Part shown: in pieces, positions 44,594 through 55,157 of the stretch
Layout of the letters: each line of letters starts with the position of its first letter
Numbering within the stretch: position 1 is the first letter of the stretch
Source: Pollenia angustigena
Taxonomy: Eukaryota > Arthropoda > Insecta > Diptera > Polleniidae
Length of the DNA: 64,000 bases
Direction of reading: 5' to 3'
Assembly (NCBI GenBank): GCA_930367215.1
Contig: OV884059.1
Coordinates: 67,303,393-67,367,392, forward strand
Made by a program: the position numbers and the translations under genes
The notes under the pieces: generated by a model
Database searches by the model: none
The model's input: the letters and a program-made list of their open reading frames with translations, nothing else
Told to the model about the DNA's origin: nothing

Positions 44594-45423
44594 TACAAAA
44601 AAAATTTGAGCCAGTCACCCCCTAGGATTAAAGATTAGTTGAAAAGAATTCCAGAAATTTTTTTTAATATTTTGCCACGCCTCTGGATAACGCCCTTTTA
44701 GTTTTTTTGTATACTGTGTCGCCATTTGAAGTCTGATCAGAACATATTGCATATCGTTATTCATGGCGTTGGTATGGGTTCATTTTTGCCTTTGGTGACA
44801 TTTTAATCCGACATAAAATTCTGGGCGCCACTTATGGGTTCTCGGATCGTACCGTCCTAAAGCCCAAATTTTTGCACGTGACAACAAATCCCTTCTAAAA
44901 CTTTCTACTTCTAGCTTTAAATGTACTCACTTTTATGCCACGCCCACAAGTAGGTCCACTTTGGTTTACTTATATATAACATTGAACGTTTTGTTTTTTA
45001 TATATAGCGCCGCCGTTTAAGGTCCAATTTTATTGTACCGCATATCAATATTAATAGCCTCACTATGGCTTCATTTTTGTCTTTGGTGACTTTTTAATCC
45101 GACTTCGAACTTATATTATAACATCTCGGATTCTTCCCCCAGGTAGATCAACAAACAAAACCAAGAAAATTGCATCAGTCCGAATGAAATTTTATATTAA
45201 TGAAGTATCTAAAATTGTAAAACAGAGTTTTTGCCACTCCTCAAAATGCAGTCCTTTTTGTTTTTTATATTAATCTTCTTTTAAAGTTCGCAGTATACAA
45301 AAAACTAAAAGGGCGGTAGGCAGAGGCGTGGCAAAAAATTAAAAGAAAATTTCTGAAATTCTTTTCAACTAATCTTTGATCCTAGGGGGTGACTGGCTCA
45401 ACTTTTTTTTCAAACCACCTTAC
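44594..45423. mobile_element. 830-bp inverted-repeat element, 140-bp arms
   Basis: The left arm 44594-44735 (GAGCCAGTCACCCCCTAGGA, GCCACGCCTCTG, AACGCCCTTTTAG) is inverted at 45287-45423 (TCCTAGGGGGTGACTGGCTC and so on). The middle has two direct, diverged blocks with TTTTGCCTTTGGTGAC / TTTTGTCTTTGGTGAC and TTTTTAATCCGAC. Non-coding; target duplication not found. Confidence 0.75.
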
Positions 45424-47169
45424 TGTGCACTTTCGATTTCAAAAATCCCCACAAAAATAGTCTAAAAATTCACTCCTTATCTACGAGAAAAAACGTGATA
45501 TTCGAACTTTATTTTCAAAGAAATCTAAATCATACACTTTCCGATTTCCATTGACCGATGAAACCTCAAATATGGACACCATTTACAGTATTTATTTAAA
45601 AAACTTTTTTTTTTTTTGTATTTATCAATCAAACTATAGATATTTTTTTATGAGATTTTTAATTTTCTGGTTTTCTGTTAGATGCTTATAGCTATCAAAC
45701 TTTCAGCATGGCTAAATATTGTTATTTTGCATTTAAAGCAGGATTCACAATGAAAGCGATATTTTTATTGGGTGGTCACAATATTAGAAACAATTTTTTT
45801 TGCAAAAGCGATAATTTTTGAAAAATTGTAATAAATATAAATTTTTTTTTTTTTCAAAACTTACAATTTCAAATTCATTTACAATTTCATATTTGTTTCC
45901 ATTGTGAATGAGGCTTAAACTTTATATAACGGTTATAACGGTTTCATCACAAAATCATGTATTGAACAAACCCTCAAATATGCATAAAGAATTTAATAAA
46001 TTACGGCTGACAAAAAGCAATAATATATTTTTTTTATTTTAAAAGTCTGCGTCATTGAATGAATTTCAAAATAAATATGAAATGGTTACAATGTTAAATG
46101 GCAAATATTTGCTCTCAAAACTGTTAGAATCTTGTGCTTTTTTTAGGACATATTTTAATATTCTATCGTAATTGTTGGTACAAATTGTATTTGTATAAAA
46201 ACATACATAAAATATGTATGAAAGTGTTGCACAAGTGCTTGTAAGCATTTAAAGGAACTTTGATTATTTTACATAAAATTGATAGAAATTTTTTGAAAAC
46301 GCACAAAATATTTAAGTAAGCAATGTTATGAAATATAAATTCATTCATACATGCATATGTATGCATGTATAGCATTCATTTGGGTATCTACATTAGACCT
46401 GTCCTTAGAAAATAATTTTTTCTGAGAAAAGTTAAAAGCATATTCGCAATAAATATTAAATTATAATATATATGTATATATATAGTTGCACATTAATCTG
46501 GCAAGACTGGTTAGTTTAATTCGGAATAACGTATAGACAAAATAGTATAAATGAAAATAATTGTAATAGATTCGTCTGCAGTTGATATTTGAAAGTTGAA
46601 AAGTAAAGTCGATCATTCAAGTTGTTAAAGTCGCTCAAGTAGTGAAAGTTGTTTTTGCCTCTGATAAATTAAAAATCTTAAGTTGTTGAAAATCATATTC
46701 AGACGGACATCGTTTTAAACTATTTTTCAACCTCTTACATACAATCCATAACTTATTTAACTTAATTGAATATTAAATGTAATAAAACAATTTAACTGAA
46801 TTTTGTATTAAATAATAATAATAAAATAAACTTTTATTTTAAAATACAAAAGAAAACTCGTGGGCAACCGATACTTTCTTACTCAGATGGCACAACAACT
46901 TATTGTTGGCCTCGGCCTCCTAAACTGAAATGGCATGCTAATGTAAAATATCCAACTAACTGCGTACACACCTGCATGCCCAAAACATTCAACTTTCTGT
47001 GCACGTTGTAAACCACAAGTTTTTTTGTTCTTTTAGTATAAACTTTCTTAGCAAGAGTAAAAACTTTTTTAAGAAATAAATTTCTTATAAAAACAATTGA
47101 TTTAAAAACTCTTTTAATAAACTCTTTCGTGGGTTTTTTAAATTTCTGATATCCGTTGCCTACTGTAGA
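45424..47169. other. No gene seen
   Basis: AT-rich with homopolymer runs; a palindrome ATACATGCATATGTATGCATGTAT lies near 46349-46371 (given here only by its key part TGCATATGTATGCA). Two overlapping minus ORFs (46066-46375) are unsupported. Confidence 0.4.
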
Positions 47170-47177
47170 GGTAAAAC

Positions 47178-47374
47178 CAAGGCGAATTCATTTTTCAGGT
47201 GGCGTTGAAAGCACAGCTGTGCTACTTTTTTTTTAAATTAGAGAGAGGAATGTCAAAAGATAATTGTTTTTTTGACATGTCGGCCAACGTAAGCAGCAAC
47301 AAAATACATTGTTGTATTTTTGGTGTTGTTACTTGTTGTAGTATCGACACCACCGTTTACATGAATTCGCCTTG
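47178..47374. mobile_element. 197-bp hAT-like MITE, perfect duplication GGTAAAAC
   Basis: CAAGGCGAATTCATTTTTCA at the left and TTTACATGAATTCGCCTTG at the right; GGTAAAAC at 47170-47177 and 47375-47382. Same family as 56267-56716, which has a different 8-bp duplication. Two independent insertions with perfect 8-bp duplications make the borders certain. ORF 47199-47492 crosses the right border. Confidence 0.92.
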
Positions 47375-47382
47375 GGTAAAAC

Positions 47383-47940
47383 TAATTCAAATGGAAGTAA
47401 AAGCAATTCAAATTAATTCGCCTATTGTAACAAATTATGTCTTTAGTCTGGATTGTAAACTTCTACTTAACATCTATGGCTTAAAGCCTTAAAAAAACTA
47501 AAATATTTACAAGGCCATTAGTTAAAACTATGATTGCGAAATATGCAGTAAAACATTTGAAAAGGCGCGAATTGCATACAAATCCACTCTCTTAAGGGAA
47601 AGATACACTGCAGGACTCATTCGATTATATTGTGCAACAAAAAAAAAAAAAAAAAAAACAGCCAGAGCAAATCTGCCAAAAGGTTTTGAAAAGTTAGCTC
47701 GGGTTCGCTAAATATGGCTACAATTCAAAACTAAAAAGTACGCTGGTACCCCCGTAACTCATTTGGTCATTTCCAAATTTTTCAAACCTACATATTTATA
47801 ACTGATATAATATGGCAACTCGTATTAACTGTCCAATGTTTAGTGTTTGGTGCAAAAAGTCTTGCGAAAATGCAAAATTTTGTAGCTTTTTTTATGAAAT
47901 CTAATGGAAATTTAGTTGGAGTTTAGATTAAGTTGACAGA
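47383..47940. other. No gene; partial copy of a foldback sequence
   Basis: 47630-47715 (TTGTGCAACA, a poly-A tract, AGAGCAAATCTGCC, TTTGAAAAGTTAGCTCGGGT) repeats in inverse form at 57440-57560. Nothing else recognised. Confidence 0.5.
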
Positions 47941-47970
47941 TAGTAATGTGCTATCTGCCAAGTTATAATA

Positions 47971-48573
47971 ATGGCCCTTATCAAAACAGCTATGATATTT
48001 TGCATTTGCTCTTTTGCAAGACCATTTGCACCAAACACTGAATTCCGCTATTGCTCATTGAACGATTGCTTATGCCACATTCTAAATTTAGTATCAGCGG
48101 CAGCATATAAGCCTGCATTTTATGATGATATTGACATGTTTTTAAAAGATATAGGAACCACTTATCCAAAAGTAATACATAGTGGAAGAGACTTCCTCTC
48201 AATTCAAGATAATTATGGAACAAAGTCATAATATTTTCAAATATTCGTCAACAAAATTGTTGTAACGTCAAGAAGTAATCAACAAAATTTTGGAACAGTT
48301 GGAGGCCACTCCATTATTATTTTACTCCGAATTAGTTTGAAGGATATTTTACAAGCGCTAGATTGTTTTTTATTTTGTATTTGGACTGTCTACTCCTTTC
48401 CAGTTTCTGCAGCACATATTGACATTGTAAACACAATAAATTTGGAAATGCAATCCGAAGATGCTCGTATGCACATAACTTTAGAACGCTTAACAATTTT
48501 ATTTTCGTTTCAAAATGTTCCACAAAAAAAAGAAAAACTAACTTGTCCTATTTTTGGTTTAAAACGTGCTTAA
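47971..48573 (+). CDS. Uncertain coding traces, two short frames
   Basis: The ORF 47971-48231 (86 residues) has a hydrophobic cysteine-containing start, MALIKTAMIFCICSFARPFA, then mixed sequence with DIDMFLKDIGTTYPKVIHSG. A second ORF, 48337-48573, contains IDIVNTINLEMQSEDARMHI, then TLERLTILFSFQNVP. Both have less biased composition than the surrounding AT-rich DNA and read like protein, but I recognise no family. They could be exons of a host gene, or a remnant of an old transposon or duplicated gene. The junction between them is not resolved. Low confidence. Confidence 0.2.
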
Positions 48574-48657
48574 ACCAACAAATCTATAAATCAGTAAACA
48601 TATAAACCATCTTTAAACGCATAAAATTGGGCGTTTAAACTAACAATACAGACCATA

Positions 48658-48711
48658 TGAATTTGACAAGATTTATCGTAGTGCTGCTACAAGTTAGTTT
48701 TTTAATTACAG
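48658..48711 (+). CDS. Possible signal-peptide exon with splice donor
   Basis: ATG at 48658 opens MNLTRFIVVLLQVSFLITG, a good match to a short secretion signal (Asn/Thr/Arg start, then a hydrophobic core). It is followed at once by CAG|GTAATA, a plausible 5' splice site (about 48711/48712). If real, it would be the first coding exon of a secreted or membrane protein whose later exons lie beyond the repeats. A 19-residue hydrophobic frame can easily arise by chance in AT-rich DNA, and no promoter was recognised. Confidence 0.2.
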
Positions 48712-48959
48712 GTAATACATGGATCACTGATTTACAGTTGTTGCGTTAAAACTACATATACATTTAAGTTTAGTTCAACTAAACCAGTGCTTAAATTTTA
48801 TTAGCCATAAAAAGTGTAAGAAAACGCTCTCTGACGGCAATCAAAAATAAAAATAAATGGATTTCTCGACCCTTAAAACCGCATGATAAAACTAACTATT
48901 TTTAAAAATCCGGGGCTCGAAATTCCTTTTTGACCTACGGTTTCTTTGGCAAAGTTTTT

Positions 48960-49200
48960 TGGAATGACTTATAGACACGGATTTTCTTGAATGAAGTACA
49001 GAAAGATTGATTTAAGTACGGATTTTCAATCGCAAAATACCTTAATTATCCATATTCAATCCCGAATTCGTACTTGAAATAATCCGAAAATGAGATTGAT
49101 TTAAGCAAAACTAAGATTGAATCAATCTCAAAATGCGCTTGATTCAAGAATTATAAAACTCATTTTATCCCAATTCGTACTTAAAATAATCCGAAAATGT
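48960..49200. repeat. Diverged tandem repeat, period about 104 bp
   Basis: TTCGTACTTGAAATAATCCG (49066) and TTCGTACTTAAAATAATCCG (49170) begin successive units with ATTTAAGCAAAACTAAG, ATCAATCTCAAAATGCGC and ATTCAAGAATTATAAAAC. The second unit is continued at 54028 (ATTTAAGTAAAACTAAG...) on the far side of the nested insertions. More distant relatives are at 56100-56230. Confidence 0.7.
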
Positions 49201-49293
49201 GACTTAGTCTGAGTTCATACGGCTCATGTCTTATTGACAAGATTCTTCCTTTTTCTTCTTTGAACATGAGTTGTCGTTCAAATGATTCATGTC

Positions 49294-49333
49294 ATTCTGA
49301 CATGCGAACTAGCTCTTGACGAGTACGGACGTG
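49294..49333 (+). promoter_or_regulatory. Possible internal promoter (DPE-like) of the jockey element
   Basis: GGACGT at 49327-49332 fits the downstream promoter element consensus RGWYVT, and lies 27 bases after A49300 (TGACAT), where an initiator would be expected. Jockey-type elements are known to use such internal initiator/DPE promoters. The initiator match is weak, so this is inference. Confidence 0.35.
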
Positions 49334-49483
49334 TATCAGTGAGTAACAAAAATACAAAAAAAAAAAAAATAATATAATAAAAAAAAAAAAAGTGAAAAAA
49401 TATTTACCGTAGGTGAAAAAAAAATATTTGTAATAGGTGAAAAAAAAAAGAACAATAACTAGTGTGCCCGAAGAGATTTGTGA

Positions 49484-51043
49484 ATGAGCCTCACAAATAC
49501 TCCCAATAAGGAGAGTAGGCCCAGCACAAATAGCAGAAATGCGTATATTGTGGTAAGCTCCCCGAGCGTGAGCAATGAAAACATTCGATACCCTGAATTA
49601 AACAAACATCTTTTAAGTGCAAAAATTGCCAGCGCAACTGGTTTTCCATACAGAAATTTAAGTTCAAGTGTGCCCAACCTGAGCAAGTGTGTTGATCCGA
49701 CCGTAAATGTGGTTCAAAGTGTGAAGCCGTCTGACCAGAGGAATAATAACGAAAAACCTGGAACATCACGATTTGCATTAACAAATACAGGAGCTGTACC
49801 AAAAAGTACTAAAGTGCAAACAGGCATGGACAGATATATTACAATAACTAAGAGAAAGGCTAGCCCTAGGTCCACCCAACAGGAACGCGTGGCCAAACAA
49901 TACAAAGGCTCTAACGTAGTCTCTTTGCCAACAAATGGTAACAGATTCTCTGTACTATCCATACCTGACGATGAAGAAGCAGAATTAGCTAATGGGACAG
50001 CCACTAAAGAAGTTAAACCGCCACCTATCTATCTGCGGGAGCAAACATCAAATAGCATAGTCAACATGTTGACTCAACTTGTAGGTAAGAACAATTTCTA
50101 CGTCGTTTCTATACGACGCGGACAAATTCAAGAGACCAAAATTCAAGCCAGTACAGAAACGAACTTTCGTATTATATCAAGACACCTGGACGCAGAAAAT
50201 AAAAGCTACTATACATACCAATTAAAAAGTGCTAAGGGATTGATTATTGTCATAAAAGGCATAGATAGTTCCGTTCCTACAGATGAAATAAAATCTGCCG
50301 TAGAGCAAGAGGGGTACGAGGTAAAATCGGTTCATAACATTTTGAACAGGAACAAAGTTCCCCAACCACTGCACCGCATTGAGATATCGTTTGATTCATC
50401 GGTTCTCAAAACCAAAAATTCAGTTCATCCCATATACAACTTGCGCTACCTACTCAACAGAAGAATAACTGTTGAGGAGCCAATAAAACGAAAGGGTCCC
50501 TCCCAATGCACAAACTGTCAGGAATATGGGCATACAAAATCATATTGTAAATTGCCTCACGTATGTGTGGTTTGTGGCGACGCTCATAAAACCGCCGAAT
50601 GTAATCGTTCTAAAGTTGCCCCAAATGTCAAGAAATGCAGCAACTGTGGCGAAAATCACACGGCAAACTATAGGGGTTGTAAAGTCTTCTTGCATTTAAA
50701 AAAACCAGCTTTAGTTCAAAAATATACTCACTCCCAATATGGTCCATCACATGCGCCCAGCCAAGCCGCTGGCTCTATTGCTAGTACTACACAAACAAAC
50801 AAACAAAACCAATCATATGCCCAAGTCCTAAAAGGAAACCCTAATGCGAAAAATCCCCCGAGTACTTCCAACGCAAAGCAACCTCCATACGCTAATGTTC
50901 CTAGGGAAGGTCTACAAATGCCTACCTCAATTGAAAATTTAATTCAAACTATGAATAACTTCATGGCCACTATGCAGAGCATGTTTCAGGAAATGATGCG
51001 AAACCAGAACATGCTCCTGCAAGTTCTACTCAACAAAAAATGA
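49484..51043 (+). CDS. Jockey ORF1, gag-like RNA-binding protein
   Basis: 519 residues. The N-terminal 200 residues are Ser/Asn/Lys-rich and probably disordered. About residues 250-335 form the PRE_C2HC-type, RRM-like region (LIIVIKGIDSSVPTDEI, then HRIEISFDSS). Three zinc knuckles follow at about 342-399: CTNCQEYGHTKSYC (CX2CX4HX4C), CVVCGDAHKTAEC (CX2CX3HX4C) and CSNCGENHTANYRGC (CX2CX3HX6C), the usual set in arthropod jockey/F/Doc-like ORF1. A Gln/Asn/Met-rich tail ends IQTMNNFMATMQSMFQEMM, a possible coiled coil. It should bind the element RNA and form the RNP. Start: first ATG after a stop-rich leader with A-runs. ORF2 begins in its stop codon. Confidence 0.93.
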   Translation: MSLTNTPNKESRPSTNSRNAYIVVSSPSVSNENIRYPELNKHLLSAKIASATGFPYRNLSSSVPNLSKCVDPTVNVVQSVKPSDQRNNNEKPGTSRFALTNTGAVPKSTKVQTGMDRYITITKRKASPRSTQQERVAKQYKGSNVVSLPTNGNRFSVLSIPDDEEAELANGTATKEVKPPPIYLREQTSNSIVNMLTQLVGKNNFYVVSIRRGQIQETKIQASTETNFRIISRHLDAENKSYYTYQLKSAKGLIIVIKGIDSSVPTDEIKSAVEQEGYEVKSVHNILNRNKVPQPLHRIEISFDSSVLKTKNSVHPIYNLRYLLNRRITVEEPIKRKGPSQCTNCQEYGHTKSYCKLPHVCVVCGDAHKTAECNRSKVAPNVKKCSNCGENHTANYRGCKVFLHLKKPALVQKYTHSQYGPSHAPSQAAGSIASTTQTNKQNQSYAQVLKGNPNAKNPPSTSNAKQPPYANVPREGLQMPTSIENLIQTMNNFMATMQSMFQEMMRNQNMLLQVLLNKK

Positions 51044-53700
51044 ACCAGTTAAAAATATGTTTCTGGAATGCAAACGGGTTATCCCAACATAAACACGAAG
51101 TTGCAAACTTTCTTCATAGGCATGAAATCGACGTACTTCTTGTCTCTGAAACACACTTTACTCATAAAAACTGCTTTAGGGTAAATGGTTACCTTACGTA
51201 TGACACAAAACATCCCAGCGGACGAGCTTGTGGTGGCACAGCCATAATTGTGCACAAACACATCAGACACTTACCATTGCCAGAGTTCGAAGAAGATTGT
51301 ATCCAGGCCACATCTATAAATCTGACTGATTTCAAACTAACGTTAACATCCGTTTATTGTCCCCCGAGGCACAAAATTCTACACGATAAATTTCTCAACT
51401 TCTTCTCCACATTGGGCCAGAAATTCATTGCTGCTGGCGACTACAACGCTAAACATACATATTGGGGCTCCAGACTTATTAGTCCTAGAGGTAATCAGCT
51501 ATATAATACCGTAACTGCAAATAACTTTGATGTGGTATCGAGTGGTGAGCCTACCTATTGGCCAACCGACTTCAACAAGCTACCAGACCTTATTGACTTT
51601 GCTGTAATCAAAAACATCAAGCGCGATCAGGTACTAGTTAGTTCCTCCTATGATCTTTCGTCTGATCATTCACCTTCAATCCTCATTTTAAAATGTAACT
51701 CTGACGCCGCAGCTGCAAACTGGTTTTCCTATCCAAACAGAAACACAAATTGGTTAAAGTATAAAATGTATGTGAGCTCTCACCTATCACAGTGCATTCC
51801 CCTAAAAAATTCATCTGACATCCAAATAGCTGTCGACCGATTTACAGAAGTCTTGGATGCTGCAGCAAGAAATGCAACCCCAATCAAGCGGACAATTAAA
51901 CGTGCTCCTTACAATACATCGACGGATATAGAGACCCTTATCAGAGAAAAAAGGAAGTTAAGAAGACAATGGCAAAACAGTCGTTCCCCAACCACTAAGG
52001 CCCAACTACAATTATGCCTGACAACTCTTCGCAACAAATTGAGACAGAACCACGAGTCTGCAATAGAAGGCTATCTAAACAGCCTAGATGCCACAAAAAA
52101 CTCCAATTATAGCTTATGGAAGGCTGTACGGCATATGAAATGCCCTATAACCCAAGAATCTCCATTAAGACTGGAAAACCGCACTTGGGCGAAAAACACA
52201 GATGAAAAATTAAACGCTTTCGCGGGCCATCTTGAGAAAGTTTTCACGCCACATGATACACATACTTGTTCCTGTCGTCCAACCATTCCTGATAAGGTAA
52301 ACCATCCATTAAAATTTAACATTACTCAAGTAAAATCTGCAATAGAAAAAGTGAATATTAGAAAATCTCCCGGACTTGACCGTATCACAGGGTCAATGAT
52401 AAGAAACTTACCTTCGTCTGCTTCCAGAATCTTGCTGTTCATTTTTAACGCTATATTAAGAGTCGGATACTTCCCATCCTCATGGAAGAAGTCTATAATT
52501 GTTATGATTCCCAAGCCAGGAAAAGATGCTAGCCAGGTTGCGTCGTACAGACCGATAAGCTTATTATCAATCCTATCAAAGCTTTTCGAAAAAATATTCA
52601 TTTTAAGTATAACTCCTCATCTAAATGAACACGACATCATCCCGGATCACCAGTTCGGATTCAGAGCGAAACATGGTACAATAGAGCAAGTGCATAGAAT
52701 TGTCACCCTTATTAGATCGGCGTTTGAGAAAAAGCAATACTGCTCAGCCCTGTTTATAGACATTTCCCAAGCATTTGACAAAGTTTGGCATGATGGGCTA
52801 CTCATCAAAATAACACGAATGCTTCCTCAAAACACTCACAAGCTTCTGGAGAGCTATCTAACAGGCAGAACATTCATAGTAAGGTCGCAAGATAAATACT
52901 CCCCCCTCAAGAAAATTACTGCTGGTGTTCCCCAAGGCAGCATATTAGGACCGCTTCTATATATAATATACACAGCGGATATGCCAACAAACCTGAGCAC
53001 GCATACCTCTACATTTGCAGACGACACAGCATTTATTAGCGTTAACCATGACCCAAAAGTCGCATCGCAAAATCTGCAGTCCCACATCAATGAACTAGAG
53101 GCATGGCTAGAAAAATGGAGAATAAAGGTTAACCCGGCTAAATGTGCTCACTTAACTTTCACGCTCAGAAGACAAACGTGCCCAGCAGTAAAAATAAATA
53201 ACATCACTGTTCCGGTAGAAAACCATGTAAAGTACTTGGGAGTTCATATAGATAGACGTTTGACCTGGTCTCGTCATATCGAAGCGAAAATAACGGCTAT
53301 GAAACTTAAAGCAGCTCAACTACATTGGCTTCTCGGTAGAAACTCAAACTTGTCTTTAGACAACAAAGTTCTTCTATACAAGTCCATCATAAAACCAATA
53401 TGGACATATGGCATCCAATTATGGGGTACTGCATGCGCATCTAACATCCAAAAGCTTCAAAGAAGACAGTCTAGAATATTACGACAAATTGTCTGCGCCC
53501 CATGGTATATACGTAATGATATTATCCACAGAGATCTCAACGTCCCCACTATCCAGGAGGAAATTAAAAAATATTCAATAAGCTACATCGATAAACTAAT
53601 GGTTCACCCTAACTACCTCGCTCGGGGTTTGCTTCAGTTTGAAGGTCACCAGAGGCTAAAAAGAACCGATACTTTGAGCCTTACTAGAAGACAGTCTTAA
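51040..53700 (+). CDS. Jockey ORF2, endonuclease and reverse transcriptase
   Basis: 886 residues. The APE-type endonuclease comes first: WNANGL (Asn10, Asn12), SETHF (Glu37), GDYNAKH (Asp134, Asn136) and SSDHSP (Asp209, His210), all catalytic positions kept. The reverse transcriptase follows: IPKPGKDASQVASYRPISLL, HQFGFRAKHGT, LFIDISQAFDKVWH (Asp574), AGVPQGSILGPLLY, FADDT (Asp661, Asp662) and VKYLGVHID. The C-terminal part includes YGIQLWGTA and LNVPTIQEEI as in jockey-clade proteins. No RNase H. It nicks target DNA and copies the RNA by target-primed reverse transcription. The ATG overlaps the ORF1 stop as ATGA, so translation probably depends on reinitiation or termination coupling. No stop or shift seen; the length is usual for the clade. 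Confidence 0.95.
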   Translation: MNQLKICFWNANGLSQHKHEVANFLHRHEIDVLLVSETHFTHKNCFRVNGYLTYDTKHPSGRACGGTAIIVHKHIRHLPLPEFEEDCIQATSINLTDFKLTLTSVYCPPRHKILHDKFLNFFSTLGQKFIAAGDYNAKHTYWGSRLISPRGNQLYNTVTANNFDVVSSGEPTYWPTDFNKLPDLIDFAVIKNIKRDQVLVSSSYDLSSDHSPSILILKCNSDAAAANWFSYPNRNTNWLKYKMYVSSHLSQCIPLKNSSDIQIAVDRFTEVLDAAARNATPIKRTIKRAPYNTSTDIETLIREKRKLRRQWQNSRSPTTKAQLQLCLTTLRNKLRQNHESAIEGYLNSLDATKNSNYSLWKAVRHMKCPITQESPLRLENRTWAKNTDEKLNAFAGHLEKVFTPHDTHTCSCRPTIPDKVNHPLKFNITQVKSAIEKVNIRKSPGLDRITGSMIRNLPSSASRILLFIFNAILRVGYFPSSWKKSIIVMIPKPGKDASQVASYRPISLLSILSKLFEKIFILSITPHLNEHDIIPDHQFGFRAKHGTIEQVHRIVTLIRSAFEKKQYCSALFIDISQAFDKVWHDGLLIKITRMLPQNTHKLLESYLTGRTFIVRSQDKYSPLKKITAGVPQGSILGPLLYIIYTADMPTNLSTHTSTFADDTAFISVNHDPKVASQNLQSHINELEAWLEKWRIKVNPAKCAHLTFTLRRQTCPAVKINNITVPVENHVKYLGVHIDRRLTWSRHIEAKITAMKLKAAQLHWLLGRNSNLSLDNKVLLYKSIIKPIWTYGIQLWGTACASNIQKLQRRQSRILRQIVCAPWYIRNDIIHRDLNVPTIQEEIKKYSISYIDKLMVHPNYLARGLLQFEGHQRLKRTDTLSLTRRQS

Positions 53701-53839
53701 AAATTTGAATACAGCAGTTAGTGGTTACACAGGTAACAACTAATAAACAACAAGTAGAATTAAGATTTGAATACATATTGTAAATTTCGATAAGAAAGAT
53801 TCAATAATAAAAATAAATTATTAAAAAAAAAAAAAAAAA
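53701..53839 (+). other. Jockey 3' UTR and A-tail
   Basis: Ends with AATAATAAAAATAAATT, then a run of about 17 A (53823-53839). The A-rich end followed at once by TTCTGAC, the repeat of the upstream flank, marks the integration junction. Confidence 0.85.
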
Positions 53840-54442
53840 TTCTGACGACGTGCGTATGCATGTGCGCTGTTTTGATATTGAAAACAAAAACAAAATTTAA
53901 CAACTAATAAGAAAGCAAAACGTAAAGACAGTACATGCATCTGAGTACTCGTTTCTTTTCCCCTCGTCCCTCTCGCCTATAAAGTACCAATCTTGTCAAT
54001 AAGACATGAGCCGTATGAACACAGACTAATTTAAGTAAAACTAAGACTGAATCAATCTGAAAATGCGCTTTATTCAAGTATTGTAAACAGGGCTGCCAGA
54101 TCAAGTTGAGAGAAAATCGTCAATTTCCTGAGAAAAAAAAAATCGTCCTTCACGTTTCGAAAAATCGTCAAAAAGATCGGACAACTTAAAATGTAGTTTA
54201 TTTTAAAGAATAATTGTTCGATTTTTTTAAAATTAAAAACATTCAAACACAAACATAATAACTTCATACCCAGCTAGCATTTTCAATCCTATAAGAGATA
54301 CTGAGAGTCTCATGAAGAGCGTCTTTGATCGTCGTTGACCGCATTTTTTAATCGTAGAAGATTCCTCACAGGGGAACAACTGTAACACGACTGAGATTCC
54401 TACTTAGCACAGCGAAAGAAGCTTCTTCAATCGTTGTGGGAA

Positions 54443-55157
54443 CAGTGTTGCCAGAACTTTTAGAGGTAAAATCAGCAAAAACCCGTAATTTTTCTTAAAA
54501 AAATCTGCGTCAAGGTTTTAAAAATCTTCAATAAATCTTCAAAACTCATTTATTAAATTTTTTATGTAATTTATTTAAAAAACGATATAACATCTAATTT
54601 CGAAATATACGGCAATGTTCTGTAATTTTAAATCGATGGTAATGGTAAGTATCTATAAGTGGTCCTCGAAGTATGAGGTATAAAAAAGGAAATATTTGTT
54701 GAACTTACAACACAGAGCATGGCTGATAATTTTTGGATATTTTTACATTAAAAATATATTTGCAAATTAAACTGCTCAGGCTGAGTAGGGATTAAACACA
54801 CCTATGGTATCTTAAACAACAAATTAAGTTAATTGCTTGACATGTTCTTTAAACTATCAAGGGTTTTATTGAAAATTTACAAGAGATCAAATATTGCAAC
54901 TATTAAAGGTATTTAAACATAAGTACATATGAATATATATGTAGGTACATATGCATATTATTTCGTGTAAAATCAGAAAACATTATATTTCGTTTATCAA
55001 TCCAAGAAGTTGAAATAGTACAAAAATAAGTGACAATGTAAAGAAGTTCCACCAAAAAATCTGCATAATTAAACCAAAAATCTTCAAATCTGTATTTTAA
55101 CAATTTTGGGGATAAAATCTGCAAAATTTAGATAAATCTGCACTTCTGGCATCGATG
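54443..55157. mobile_element. Nested hAT, perfect duplication TGTGGGAA
   Basis: TGTGGGAA at 54435-54442 and 55158-55165. Left end CAGTGTTGCCAGAACTTT; right end GCACTTCTGGCATCGATG; inverted with mismatches. The left end resembles that of 27834-29575 (CAGTGTTGCCAAAACTTT), so they may be one family. 715 bp, non-coding; the ORF 54903-55124 is not supported. Confidence 0.9.

Larger units (their letters stand above)
49302..53838 (+). mobile_element. Intact jockey-clade non-LTR retrotransposon
   Basis: Two long overlapping ORFs (49484-51043 and 51040-53700), a 3' UTR of about 120 bp and an A-tail (53823-53839). ATTCTGAC occurs before the presumed start (49294-49301) and right after the A-tail (53839-53846, sharing one A), a likely 8-bp target duplication; this places the start at 49302. 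The 4.5-kb length, gag-like ORF1 and EN-RT ORF2 without RNase H are as in jockey-clade elements. With both frames open, this is the youngest and the only apparently complete retrotransposon in the window. Confidence 0.9.
49206..54026. mobile_element. Small TIR element split by the jockey insertion
   Basis: The left terminus TTAGTCTGAGTTCATACGGC (then TCATGTCTTATTGACAAGA, 49206-49243) is inverted at 53990-54026 (TTGTCAATAAGACATGAGCC, then GTATGAACACAGACTAA). Taking out the retrotransposon leaves an element of roughly 280 bp. The tandem repeat around it resumes in register on the right, which fixes the borders approximately. Confidence 0.75.

Noticed and set aside
49491..53090. Minus-strand ORFs within the jockey element
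   Set aside because: Antisense shadows of ORF1 and ORF2.
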